This document shows, piece by piece, positions 53,735 to 64,000 of a DNA stretch of 64,000 bases. The position numbers and the translations under genes are program-made. The stretch is from Trichobilharzia szidati (taxonomy: Eukaryota > Platyhelminthes > Trematoda > Strigeidida > Schistosomatidae): contig OX235272.1 of assembly GCA_944472155.2 (NCBI GenBank), positions 107,328,020 through 107,392,019 on the forward strand, written 5' to 3'. Each line of letters begins with the position of its first letter. Position 1 is the stretch's first letter. The notes beneath the pieces are model-generated. The model was not told where the DNA came from. It did no database searches and saw only the letters and a list, made by a program, of their open reading frames with translations.

Positions 53735-54300
53735 ATTATTATTATTGTTTCCTTTAGTTCCTAGAGGAACATAGGGCTTCAGTCACACGTCTCCATTGCC
53801 TTCGGTTCTCTGCCAACGTTTTCACCTGCCTCCCCACGTCTGTCCACATGCTTTCATCTCCTCTTCGCATGACCTCCTCCTCCATATCACCCTCGCACTG
53901 ACAACCAACTAACTCGTCTCTTCCCATTCGGGTTCCAATCGAGCAATGACCTGGCGTGTGATGTCACTCACTTGATAGTTTTCTCAGGGTATGGCCAATC
54001 CACCTACCTCCATTTCTTCCTGCAGGGTTGGTTCGCTCCTAGAGAGATTCCTCCCTGTTGCTGATCTTTTCTGGTCGGCCATCTGATCTTGACTATTATT
54101 AAGTGAAGACAGCTGTTGATGAAGGTGTGTAGTTTGTTCGAAATGGCTTTCGTGACGCGGCGTGGCGCCAAGTCTCTGATCCGTATAGTGAGTAGCACTG
54201 ACTTCACACTGGAGTAGAAAATCTGGATGTTATTTTTCACGTTGAGTAGTGCTGTTGATCTCCTTCATACAGACTTGAGATTAATGAAAGCTTGTCTTGC
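53735..54300 (-). mobile_element. RTE/SR2-like element (d'), right-arm copy
   Basis: Inverted counterpart of 21225-21775. The minus strand keeps IQIFYSSVKSVL and SNKLHTFINSCLH. Confidence 0.75.
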
Positions 54301-54458
54301 TGTGAGAGATAGAAGTAAATATATTTTCTAGTCTTCTGAGATTCGTTTCTAGTGGAACTCCGTCGCTGAGTCTTATAGGTGTGTTTAGTATTATCATTAT
54401 TAGTGTTTCAGTCTGTCTATGTAACAGTTTGTGTGTTGTTTTTCTTTGGTTTCAAAAG

Positions 54459-54564
54459 GTTATATTACGATGCATACATCTAATGTCTGACGGAAATCCT
54501 AGACTGCGCATACTTTCAATGAATGTTATTAAAGAGGGTTGTTTAGCTTTAGAAAGTGAAACTG
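54459..54564 (+). CDS. TTI1: TTI1 right copy, exon E
   Basis: 35 codons plus one base, identical in protein to left exon 8 (RCIHLMSD signature). Acceptor 'caaaag', donor 'gtaagt'. Confidence 0.85.
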
Positions 54565-54704
54565 GTAAGTCTTATTTATTATTGTTGTTAATCTTTTCTC
54601 AGCTAACATGTATATGCTTGTTACTGCTTTTGGTCATTGTTGGTTGATATGCATATTTCATACGCTGAAAATCTGTCTGGTGATTTCAATGCTATAATTA
54701 TAAT

Positions 54705-57000
54705 TAATGCTATAATATTCCGTTGGGTCCCGAGTGGAACATAGGGCTGCAGCAATACATCTCCACTTTGTTCTATTTCCTACTGTCGTCTTCAGCTGGC
54801 TGACCCCACGATTGCCCGTAATCTCTTATTTTCTCCTCGCCCTATCTCCTGTTTCTCACCCTCGAACGATCCACTTGTTGTTTCCCATTCGGGTTCCGCT
54901 TGACCCTTGACCTGGCGCGCTATGTCATTCGATGGTCTCCTCAGTGTGAACCCAGTCCATCTTTATTTTCTTCCACATATTTGTTGATCGACGCATTTTT
55001 AGTTAGATTGTTCTCATAGTTTCTTGTTGCGAATTCTTTCTGGCCCCAGGCATTTGATTTTCAATATAGAGCCAGCGAAGGAGGCAGCTGTTGATAAAAG
55101 TGTGCTGTAGACTTGGAAATTCTTTTTCCTGATACACTCGACAAGTATTTAACCCATATAGAAGAACTGACTGACTAACTTGACATTGGTATTGAAAATC
55201 CGAATCTTATTGTTTATGCTGGCTGAGTGAAAGCAGAAGATTTCCAAACTGGATACAGATTGATGAAGGTGTATCTCGCTTTTCTGATTCTGGTTGGCTT
55301 TGACGTCTTCATCCGTTCCACCGACCTGTGGTTAAAACAATGCCTACTAGCCAGATAAATGAGGGAACTAACCTCTTTCGAATTCCTCCCGTTGGTGATG
55401 ATTGCTGCTGGTTGTTGTTGATTTTGGTTGGTTGGTTGTCTTCATGACCTCCATCTTCTCCATGTTCACCTGGAGACTTGTCTTCGCTGTCAGCCACTTC
55501 TGCCAGTTTGTTGGTTTTCGCCTTCCTGCAAGTCTTTCAGTTTGTGTGACATTAAACACAAATCACCCAGGTCTTCTAGAGTCTTCTTATCGGTCAGTGC
55601 AACGTATTCCTGTCTTCTCGCTTCCCACCACAATTAAGACTATCAGCGTTGATGATAATCTGTCTGTCTGTCTGGATTCAACATAGAACTTGGCACCGAA
55701 GTGCAGCAGTTCGAGTTGCCACGTTCCAAATAGCACACAAAGGTAGACAAGAAAATGAGCGATGAATAGAATCAATAGAGTTTTGACAAGTATAAGAGTG
55801 AAACAGAATGAGTAATGGTAGAAAGGAGTATTAAGGTTAAAGAGACTGAATACATCTGCATAAGCCATTGAAAACGATTTTGAGCCATGTCACCTATTGT
55901 CTCCAGCCATTGATTCTTAGAGTCCCGAGGGTGGGCCCCAACCCGGAAGTCTGCATCTCCCTACCTGACTCAGTTTAACTGTCAAGTATTTCATGGACTG
56001 ATGCCATGTTTTTGTTTGGCCACCACTTACTCTTTTCCAACCTGAACCTATATCAGCTAGTAATGCCCGTCCGTCGGGGGAGGCGATGGTTAGGCATGCG
56101 CAGCACGTGACCTAGCCATCTCAATCTATGTAACTTTATAGCCTCTTCGAGTGATTTTCCCTCTTTGCCCAACACTCTATGCCTAACGTCAACATTACTT
56201 ACCTTATTATACCAACTAACGTGAGAAAGAGATCGTAGACATCTATGATCATAAACAGTCAACCTTTTCATGTCTTCAACTTGTATTGGCCATGTTTCAG
56301 AGCCATAGAGAAGGACGGAGCGAACTGTTGAGCAGTACACATGTCCTTTGGTTGATAGCCGGATGTCATGCCGACGCCAGAGATGGTGTAAGTTAGCGAA
56401 AGCAGCTTGAGCTTTTTGGGTCCGTGCCGAGATTTCGTCGCCCATCAACTGTGATGACAATAGTCAGTCAACCTTGCCTTACTCCTGTATTCACATCGAA
56501 CGCCTCACTGCGTTTCCCGTTGTGGATCAACTGACACGTGGCATCGTCATATGTTGAATGAGTTTGATAGGTATTTGTGCACTTCACGCTGCAGTGTTGA
56601 ATTAGTTTCCAAATTCCTTCACTGTCAACGCTGGCTGTCGAAGGCCTTTTCAAAGCTGACGGAGTTGAGGTAGACAGAGGTCTGACGGCTATCCTACGCT
56701 CTGTTAGATGATGATGCATGGAGTTTCAATTTGATCAGCACATGATTTACCTTATCCCAATCCAGCTTGTTCCGGTTGGCGGAGATCTGCATCCACTGCG
56801 TTTTTTATTTTCTCTAGGATGACGTGACAGCGCTTTACTTCGAATGGACAAGATCATTATTCCACGCCAGTTCTTGCAGAGACATGAGTCGCTCTTATTG
56901 GATAGCTCGACAAGGTTGCGTTTCTCCCAGGATTTCATTGCTGGGGTGTCTTTTAATAAGGAACACGTCGATAATTTTGTTGTGATTTGCAATAATCATG
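54705..57000 (-). mobile_element. RTE/SR2-like element (c'), split by a nested insertion
   Basis: 3' end near 54705. It runs to the start of the RT at 56747-56992 (SWEKRNLVELSNKSDSCLCK). Inverted counterpart of 19330-20785, interrupted at 55660-56452. Confidence 0.75.
55651..56460 (-). mobile_element. Family B element nested in the RTE copy
   Basis: The insert is about 55660-56452, minus strand. It reads KAQAAFANLHHLWRRHDIRL, STVRSVLLYGSETWPIQVED, then KLHRLRWLGHVLRMPNHRLP (open over 56053-56460) and a 3' UTR. Flanks 'gatgataat' (55651-55659) and 'gatgacaat' (56453-56461) look like a target duplication with one mismatch. The left-arm RTE (c) is unbroken here. Confidence 0.75.
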
Positions 57001-57539
57001 AAGGTATGATGCTTCTACTCTGTACTAAATCACATAAGTCGTACATGTGAGGCAGAAAGTTGCAACCAACTTCTATTTATAGACGCATTTTTGAGTCCGA
57101 GAGGAAATGGCTCAATAAATCGGTTGATTTATAGAGAACCCTGCTTGGACATGGTGGTGTCTAAATTATCACAGTTTCTGTTTATTTCAATATAAGAGTT
57201 CTGTGTAATGGGGGGTGATAACAGACTTGGTAATGGACCTTTATTAAGGTACGACTAAGTCAGAGTAGAATAAACTGTTCCGATTGGTTGGCGATTTACC
57301 CGAGGTTAGATCGGTTGTCCAATGAGGTTATTTCATGTCCACAACGTAAAATAAATCCAGATTTGAAGAATAGGGATTTCCACCTCTGCAGCCACTGATT
57401 TAAAATGTTGATTTCAATTTTGGAAGCTTCCTGTCAATCTGCATCATGATACACTTGGTTAAGGGCTTATTTTGCTAGGTTACTCAAATACATTAGAATA
57501 AATGTGTCAAAATTATAATTCGCTTATAATCCTGTCTTT

Positions 57540-57890
57540 TGAACGACTTAGCTCGTAGACCATTAAGCCACTGGGACCCAATATATCCAATGGCCAGCCC
57601 ATGAATTCCAACTTCTGCGAATTCACGATATAGTGCGACCACTATCCAGTGTCATCGCTGGTGAGTATTTGTCCTTACACTTGACCTGCTGTACGCCACA
57701 GATCACGACTTGAGTCACGGGATCGGGTCCCAGTCGCCTAATGGTCTGGTCTGAACTCGCCTTGTAACCAGAAGGTCTTCGGTTTGAGTCCTGTCGAGAA
57801 CGTACTTCTGAAGATTCCCAAACTAGAATGAAATGGCTATCCAGTACTCCCACAATGAAATCCTGGAACCAATCAAATCCCTGCTAACCA
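57540..57890. repeat. SINE 1 copies, right arm
   Basis: A minus-strand fragment (57545-57720) followed by a plus-strand head and hammerhead (57720-57890). The latter keeps CTGAAGA and GAAA, with a different stem II (ttc/gaa). Counterpart of 18075-18370. Confidence 0.6.
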
Positions 57891-58167
57891 ACACTTGAAT
57901 AATAGCTTCATTCCAAACAGTACTTTTGTCACAATGTGAAATTTTGATATCCTATACCTATGTACGAATTTACATGTGTGTGTGTGTGTGGTCACACATA
58001 CATAAAGAGGAAGAGTCCGGGCTTTGCACATGAGGGTGGGGGAATATATGCGTGAATGGACTGTGAAATTTTGATAGAAACAGGTGGCAGTCTGCGAACT
58101 TCGACTACAGGAAAACACTTTACTGATGTTGATTACAAGACTAATATCAAAACGGTTTTGAAGATTA

Positions 58168-58368
58168 CCTGTGTCGGTGGCACAGTGGTTAGGACGCTCG
58201 CCGACCATGCACATGTTCCGGGGTTGGATTCCCTGCTGACGCACACCTGATATCAATGGTCGGCCTGCGAAATTTGGGCTACCGATATCACATGCTGAAA
58301 ATTCCACACTTGTACCAAAAAGTACTGTGTGGTTTCAAGCTATAATAAAAAAAGAAATAAATAAAACA
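58168..58368 (+). repeat. SINE 2 insertion, right arm only
   Basis: tRNA-like head 'gtcggtggcacagtggttag' with a B box, then the 'gctaccgatatcacatgctg' body and an A-rich tail. The left arm (17195-17225) lacks it, apart from about 12 bp at the junction. Confidence 0.65.
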
Positions 58369-58792
58369 GATAGAAGCGCTTACTGAAGTACACCGATAAG
58401 ACGATAGCTATCTGTAGAAATTAAGACCTCTCTGTGTGTACAATACAATTTATTTTTGCTTTTAGCCTGCCTTGATGCACTGGATCTTCAACTAGTGCGT
58501 CTTGAGTTCACTCCATCCTACTAGGCAGTAAAACTATCGTCATCCTTCACATGATGATAAGTGGTGGCTGAGATACACTAAAGATATCAGGTTTCGAGTA
58601 GTGGAGTTTAAATCACATATATTATAAGATTGGAAAACAGTAGCATCTTTGACGATTATTACAAAATATCTTCCAACGATGCCTCTTTTTTTTTCTTTGA
58701 TTCTTGACGTACTCCATCGGGGAAGCAGTTGAAACGCATTTCACCTTGAAGTCTTGTAATTAACCTTCACTCCGTGTTTTTTCTTCCCATAG

Positions 58793-58875
58793 AATTATTA
58801 CTCCCTATTGTTCATAAAATATGGGCTTCTTTAATGATGAGATTTCGAGATAGTCATGCTATAGTTGTTGAAAAA
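58793..58875 (+). CDS. TTI1: TTI1 right copy, exon F
   Basis: Same protein as left exon 9, (E)LLLPIVHKIWASLMMRFRD and so on. Acceptor 'cccatag', donor 'gtaagt'. Confidence 0.85.
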
Positions 58876-58984
58876 GTAAGTTTTTCCGTTTGTTCTTTTT
58901 TTGTATTTATTTACTTATATATATATTTTTATTGGTATTAATTGTGTGCCTTATAGAGCCTCTCTCTTCCTATCTCACCCTGCC

Positions 58985-59736
58985 CACTCTCCTTTGCCAC
59001 AGTTGGCTACTATGCTGTGCCTAAATAATAGGTGACTTTGTGTCCCTAGAAAACCAGACAGGCTTTGGGCGAGGAATAGGTTGCATTAGTTCTATCTTCA
59101 CCTTTGGACAAATTCCGGTGTCCAACATTTACCATATTCCTTAACCTGAAGGCAGAATATTGACTCTGTCGATCGGAAGGTTCTGTGGCAGTGTTTGACC
59201 GAGAAAGTGTATCGAACTAATCGAGGAGTTGTACTCGAACTCATGAAACTGTGTAAGACCTCATGGAGAGTTGTCATTTGAAGTGATGACAAGTAGTAGT
59301 GTCCCCGTGGTAGGACGAAACAGCTGTCCAGTACTCCCTGCAGGTTTCCTAATAGTTCTCTAACCGATGTCAGCTCATGATGAAATCCTGTAAGACATCC
59401 ACAACAGTTAGTTTAAGCCACTCACTTATTAAGGTGTAGACTTCCTTACTGGTTGGGGCCCTTGGGATGATAAAAACCAATGGTAGCTGGAGACAGTTGG
59501 TAATTTGGCTCAAAATCGTCGTTGTCAATGGCTGGCTCAGAGTCATTGACTCTGTAGAATTTGTCATGTCCAATAAAATTATATTGTTCTTCCATACTAC
59601 TATTATTTTTTCCTCATTCACCGTTCTGTTTATTATCTCTCTTGTTTTGTGTGGTACATTAAGAGAGTGTACCAACTCGAACTGCTGTACATCTGTGCAA
59701 AGTTCTACGTTGAAATCAGTCAGAAATCAAACACTA

Positions 59737-59769
<33 letters not shown>

Positions 59770-59790
59770 AGCCATACCAATGATGTCTAA
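58985..59790 (+). mobile_element. Family B element, deleted right-arm copy with SINE 1 end
   Basis: 59000-59290 reads ENQTGFGRGIGCISSIFTFG and GRILTLSIGRFCGSV (RT finger/palm region), with stops. 59295-59395 is the 3' half of SINE 1, starting at the GAAA side of the hammerhead. 59400-59790 is the family B 3' UTR. The middle seen in the left arm at 14.3-15.1 kb is missing. Confidence 0.6.
59740..59766 (+). repeat. AT microsatellite
   Basis: About 13 TA units, longer than at the equivalent left site (13576-13586). Confidence 0.8.
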
Positions 59791-60142
59791 ACAATGGATT
59801 GTTCGAACTGAGCTCGTCAGCGGTTTACCAGTTTCAACTAAGCTCAGACGAATCATTTCAAACCACGGCGAATTGTAGTTATCTACTGAAACCAACTGAT
59901 AATACGTAGAATCAAGTTTTTCACAATCCTTCTAATTATTGAGATTTCGTGGTGAGAAATAACTGCAGTCTCGTTTGAAGACGGTAATTATTCACATTAC
60001 ATGATTCCTATTCCTAAAAAAGTATTTTCTGACTTAATTAAATTTAGTTTAATTATTCTGTATACACTATAAAGTTTCAATTGAAATCAACTTTATAATA
60101 TCTCCACTTCTCTTCCACTTTCTTTTTTTCATAAAAAAATAG

Positions 60143-60258
60143 GCATTTGACCTCTTAACCATATTGTCTAAAGTTGCTGGAAATTTTATTCGACAACGTG
60201 CATCATCTGAAATCATTCCACCATTGGTGATGTTTTTAACAAGAAGTGCTTCTATAAG
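60143..60258 (+). CDS. TTI1: TTI1 right copy, exon G
   Basis: Same protein as left exon 10, AFDLLTILSKVAGNFIRQRA and so on. Acceptor 'aatag', donor 'gttagt'. Four silent differences. Confidence 0.85.
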
Positions 60259-60319
60259 GTTAGTTGTGTTTTTTTTATCTAATCAATATATGTGGTAAAA
60301 TTTATTTAATTATTGCTTT

Positions 60320-60745
60320 GCGTTCCCCGGGGAACAATATAGGGCTTTAAGCTGTGGAGCTTTGAAGTTTCGATAGCATTTGGTTTTTGTTTATACGGTG
60401 TGAGGTTGATGGCCTCATGCCCAACCACAGTGCTCAAGTTCTACACTTCCATTAATGATCTAATGTGTTGTTACGCTTTTCAGTATACACTGAAATGAGT
60501 GAGTACATTAAGTGTTTTCACATTCCTTTTCATCCTGAGTGGAATGTAGGACTTTAAGCTTGAGCTTTGAAGCTTCAGTAGTGTTAGTGTTGGTTTTTTT
60601 TACGGGGTAGAGTTGCTAATCTCATGCTCAACTTTCCATCTTTACCAGACCTACTACCGGATAAGCAAGGTTTATGCATGCACCGACTGGAAATCAATCC
60701 TGAACCATGAGCATGGTTGGTGAGCACTGTATGATGAAACCAATG
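60320..60745 (-). repeat. SINE 2 relics
   Basis: Two pieces, 60320-60430 and 60530-60745. They match 12870-13010 and 10280-10470 of the left arm respectively. Confidence 0.5.
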
Positions 60746-60879
60746 GCGCCCATTAAGGATTCAAGAACATAAAATACGTGTACTCTTAGATCACAATATT
60801 CAGCGAAGAGGCTCTTTTCAATGAATTTGTTATCAAGCTGTACAATCGTATATATATGGTTTTTAAGAAATTATATCCC

Positions 60880-61780
60880 ATTGGGATTCCACTCGAACGA
60901 TGGCCTTGCGCGCGATTTCATGAGACGACCTCCTTAACGTATGCCCGATACATCTCCATTTTCTACATGTTTGTTGAGTAATCGACTTTCGGTCGGTTTG
61001 TTGCCAGAGTTCCTTATTCCTAATTTTTCCTGGCTGGCCAGCCATTTTATCTTCAATATAGAGTCAGCGAAGGCAGCTGTTGATAAAATCTACAGTAGAC
61101 TGTTGGAAATCCTTTTTGTGACACGCCAAGTTTCTGACCCGTATAGAAGAACTGACTGCCTGAGTGCCTTGATATTGGTGTTGAAAATCCGAATCTTGTT
61201 GTTAATGCTGAGGCAGAGTGCAGAAGATTTCCAAACTGGTTTCAGATTGATGAAGTCGTTTCTTGCCTTTCCGATGCTGTCTGGCTTTGACATTTTCATT
61301 CGTGCTATCGTCTGTAGTTAGACGATGCTTCCTAGCTAGATAAGTGACGGAAGTAACCTCTTTCGAATTTCTTTCGTTGATAGTGATTGGAACTGGTTGT
61401 TGTTACTGTTGTTCAGTTATCTTCATCACCTCCGTTTTCTCCATGTTCACGTGGAGTCCTGTCTTCGCTGGTTGCGTCTTCTGCCATTTTTGTTGGTTTT
61501 CGCCTGCCTGTAAGTCTTCGAGTTTGTGTGACATTAAACACAAATCAACCACACACAAAATGCAGATCTTCTAGAGTCTTCTTATGGGTCCAACGTATTC
61601 CTGTCTACCCACTCCCTGTGCATAGTCTTCTGCATGATGCAGTCCACCACAATTAAGAATGTCAACGTTGATGATAATAGGCAGTCAGCCTTGCCTTACT
61701 CCTGTATTCACATCAAACGCCTAGCTGAGTTTTTCGTTGTGAATCACCTGATATCTGAAGTTATCATGTATCTGCTACAA
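60880..61780 (-). mobile_element. RTE/SR2-like element (a'), right-arm copy
   Basis: The minus strand reads GKARNDFINLKPVWKSSALC, IRIFNTNIKALRQSVLLYGS, then KWRCIGHTLRRSSHEIARKA. More of the 3' part is kept than in the left copy at 9670-10240. Confidence 0.75.
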
Positions 61781-61946
61781 TAACAACATAAAAATAATCT
61801 TTTATTAAAGCTGGTTAGAGAGAGGTACACGTTAATCATATTCATGCTCCTGGTTCTTGTTACTTTTTTTGAAAGTTTTTTGTTATGCTGTGTTTTCCTT
61901 ACACACACTTTTTTTGTTATTGCTATTTCCCTTTGTTTTACTTCAG

Positions 61947-62034
61947 TGCATCGTCATCTAAATCGTACAAGTACTTGACATCCCATCGTGTACAGAAGTA
62001 TCTGTTGCATGAGTTAGGATCACTTTGTAAACAA
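61947..62034 (+). CDS. TTI1: TTI1 right copy, exon H
   Basis: Counterpart of left exon 11, ending SLCKQ. Acceptor 'cttcag', donor 'gtaggt'. The next exon is expected near 66 kb, outside the window. Confidence 0.85.
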
Positions 62035-62486
62035 GTAGGTAAACTTCGTTTTGTTTTTCCGTGTTGTTTTTTCTTTATTGACAAATAAACTGTACAATTC
62101 AACTTGTATTTACTGAAATGTGTAGTAAGTAGTCTATCCTTCTGTATGTTACACAAAGTGTGAACTGTTCATCCACACAACCCATTTAACTCACTGTATT
62201 GAAAAGGTTTCTATCTTTTGATTATCTTGTTCTGTTGCGATCTTTCTTTTATTGTAAAGTTACTTCGTGTTATCACTTATGCATGTTGCTTTTGGACATT
62301 TTACTGGTCAGTTTGTTCTTGTGTTCACTTTTTCTCACGCTTATCAAGTGGAACACTCAACCAACTTATTTCTCATCTAGTTAGAATGTATATTTCTTTG
62401 AACTCCAAACTTTTATAAGCTTCCACACTGTAGATGTTACGAATTTACTGGTGATAATTTGAGTGCCGAGTCAAATTGAATGATTA

Positions 62487-64000
62487 TAAATTGTTTCTAA
62501 TGTTCACGGTGTAAGTCACAGCCAGCTTCTTCCCCAGAATTATTCGGATTTTACTAACCACCAAAATATATAGTCAGCAGTTACATAAATTGAAGTGAGT
62601 TCCTTTGAACGTTACCTCTCAGTAGACATTTGTACCAATGGAAGAATATGTGGAACAGTCATCACATATTTGTAATGACTAATATCAACTTGTCATACGT
62701 GCATATTTGTCCACATGACTGTGTGCGTGTGTGTGTGTCCGTATGTTGTTTGTTGTAGGGGAAACACGTCAACACATGATAATATTTCGTAATGTGGTCA
62801 TAATGTAGGATTGAATAGTTTTGTATTTCTACCTCATTTGTTTTGCTTCATTAGAGAGAGTCTGTCTTATTAGGTGATGTTGCGTTTATCCCTTCTCTCC
62901 TAATTACTGCATTTGATGTGGTTAAAATGTATGCAAGGCGGCTTCAGAGGTCAGCCTCTCTTCATGTAAATGAAAACCTCTTTCTAGAATTTCGACATTG
63001 TCGAAATCAATCTTATGTCCGCTGTCTATAGCACATGCATTGCTACAGCTGATCTTTTCTCTGGATTTCTTAATTCTACTTCATTTCTAGGTGGACATTT
63101 CGTGCACAGTCTATGTTCATACACTGTAACCTCCACCTGTCAACTGCTCTCCCTTAAATAGCAAGCTTCACATTCTTAACAATTTATCCTATAGACACAG
63201 TTGTTTTGTGACATTTTGGGAACCATATCTCTGACATTCACCAAAGCTTTCTCTATAGAATTACACGACTTGAAATAGACTTCAATATTATATGCAGCAA
63301 GTAGTCTCTGAATTTGGTCAGCTGTCTCTTTTCGGTATGGAATGGCTATCACCGGTCCATATCCAAGATTTTTCGATTTTCTGTCTTCCCTTCTGGTCCT
63401 TTTTATTGATAATATTATTTAGTAGGTATTTCGGATAACCATTTGCAATCAAAATTTATTTCATATTGGAGATCTCCTTCTTCATATCATCATTATCTGT
63501 TGTTATAGTGTTTCTAGCTCTGTAAACGAGATTTCAAGCTACTGAAATTTTCATTCTTATTGGGTGATCTGATTGGAAATTCAAATATTTGTATGGATTT
63601 GTCGGTTTCCTATTTATCGTCAGTTTGCCTTTTTACAAGACAATCCAAAAAGTTTAGATTTCCTTCATCCGATTAAACTTCATTAGCAAACTTGATATGT
63701 TTTGATTCTAGGAATATAGGCTTTCATTCACATAGAGAAAGGCTGACCTCTGAAGCCGCCTTGCATACATTTTAACCACATCAAATGCAGTAATTAGGAG
63801 AGAAGGGATAGACTCAACATCACCTAATAAGACAGACTCTCTAATGAAGCAAAACAGATAAGGGAAAAATACAAAACTTTTAAATCCTATATTTTGACCA
63901 CATTACGAAATATTATCATGTTTTTGTGTGTTTCCCATACAACAAACAACATACGGACACACACACACGCACACAGTCATGTGGACAAATATGCACGCAT
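62487..64000 (-). mobile_element. Penelope-like element, right-arm copy (cut by window end)
   Basis: Inverted counterpart of 7245-8935. It has a terminal repeat at 62487-62980, GIY-YIG and RT remains on the minus strand (62980-63720), and the start of the second terminal repeat at 63720-64000. Confidence 0.75.

Larger units (their letters stand above)
41779..62034 (+). pseudogene. TTI1: TTI1 right copy, eight exons, one frameshift
   Basis: This inverted paralogue or allele of the left copy has exons 41779-41960, 44151-44385, 48112-48282, 52241-52514, 54459-54564, 58793-58875, 60143-60258 and 61947-62034. All splice sites are kept and match exons 4-11 of the left copy. In the fourth exon an extra A near 52500-52503 shifts the frame, so the sequence ends DHLQNS-stop ten or so bases before the donor. 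Counterparts of left exons 1-3 are missing; the collinear segment stops at the gap. The coding differences in exons C, E, F and G (ten by hand count) are all silent, which argues for long selection or allelism. The copy could be a truncated pseudogene, a real gene with a base error, or a mis-scaffolded second haplotype. Confidence 0.65.

Noticed and set aside
1..64000. CRISPR arrays, operons, prophage or plasmid functions
   Set aside because: No regularly spaced direct repeats and no prokaryotic gene organisation; everything points to a eukaryotic, repeat-rich intronic region.

Overview
The window looks like flatworm DNA, most probably a blood fluke (Schistosoma) or close relative. It is AT-rich and intron-rich. 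It is packed with RTE/SR2-like and other non-LTR retrotransposon relics, Penelope-like elements (PLEs) ending in GIY-YIG domains, and tRNA-headed SINEs that carry a hammerhead-ribozyme core of the Sm-alpha type. It shows no bacterial features: no operons, ribosome binding sites or CRISPR. The species assignment is inference.

The only host gene I recognise is TTI1 (TELO2-interacting protein 1, a HEAT-repeat scaffold of the TTT co-chaperone complex), and it is present twice in opposite orientation. The left copy runs leftwards on the minus strand. I could chain 13 exons with consistent splice sites and phases from 36582 down to 2376, giving about 628 codons of the C-terminal part. The right copy runs rightwards on the plus strand, with eight matching exons from 41779 to 62034. 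The two arms (about 1-31.9 kb and 40.4-64 kb) are inverted, diverged copies of each other, including introns and many embedded repeats. The spacer (about 32-40 kb) holds the three upstream exons of the left copy and ends in a 497-base run of N (39942-40438). The right copy has no visible counterparts of those three exons and carries a one-base insertion near the end of its fourth exon.

The rest is almost entirely transposable-element sequence in introns. RTE copies lie at 9.7, 17.4, 19.4, 21.2, 22.1, 23.9, 46.3, 52.6, 53.7, 54.7 and 60.9 kb. A second non-LTR type (here 'family B') lies at 13.6-15.5, 15.5-16.7, 26.4, 34.2, 45.6, 55.7 and 59.0 kb, and a CR1/jockey-like type at 42.8 and 48.3 kb. 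PLEs lie at 4.3, 5.7, 7.2, 29.1, 36.7, 41.1, 51.6 and 62.5 kb. SINE 1 (with hammerhead) and SINE 2 (tRNA-Glu-like head) are scattered throughout.

Because each arm is a template for the other, several insertions can be dated relative to the duplication. Elements at 15516-16661, 17413-17995 and 18901-19319 have target-site duplications in the left arm and an uninterrupted empty site in the right arm. Right-arm-only insertions lie at 48325-49590, 55660-56452 and about 58168-58368. A PLE at 36723-38119 is bounded by a perfect 13-bp duplication. All comparisons were made by eye, so identities and repeat edges are approximate.
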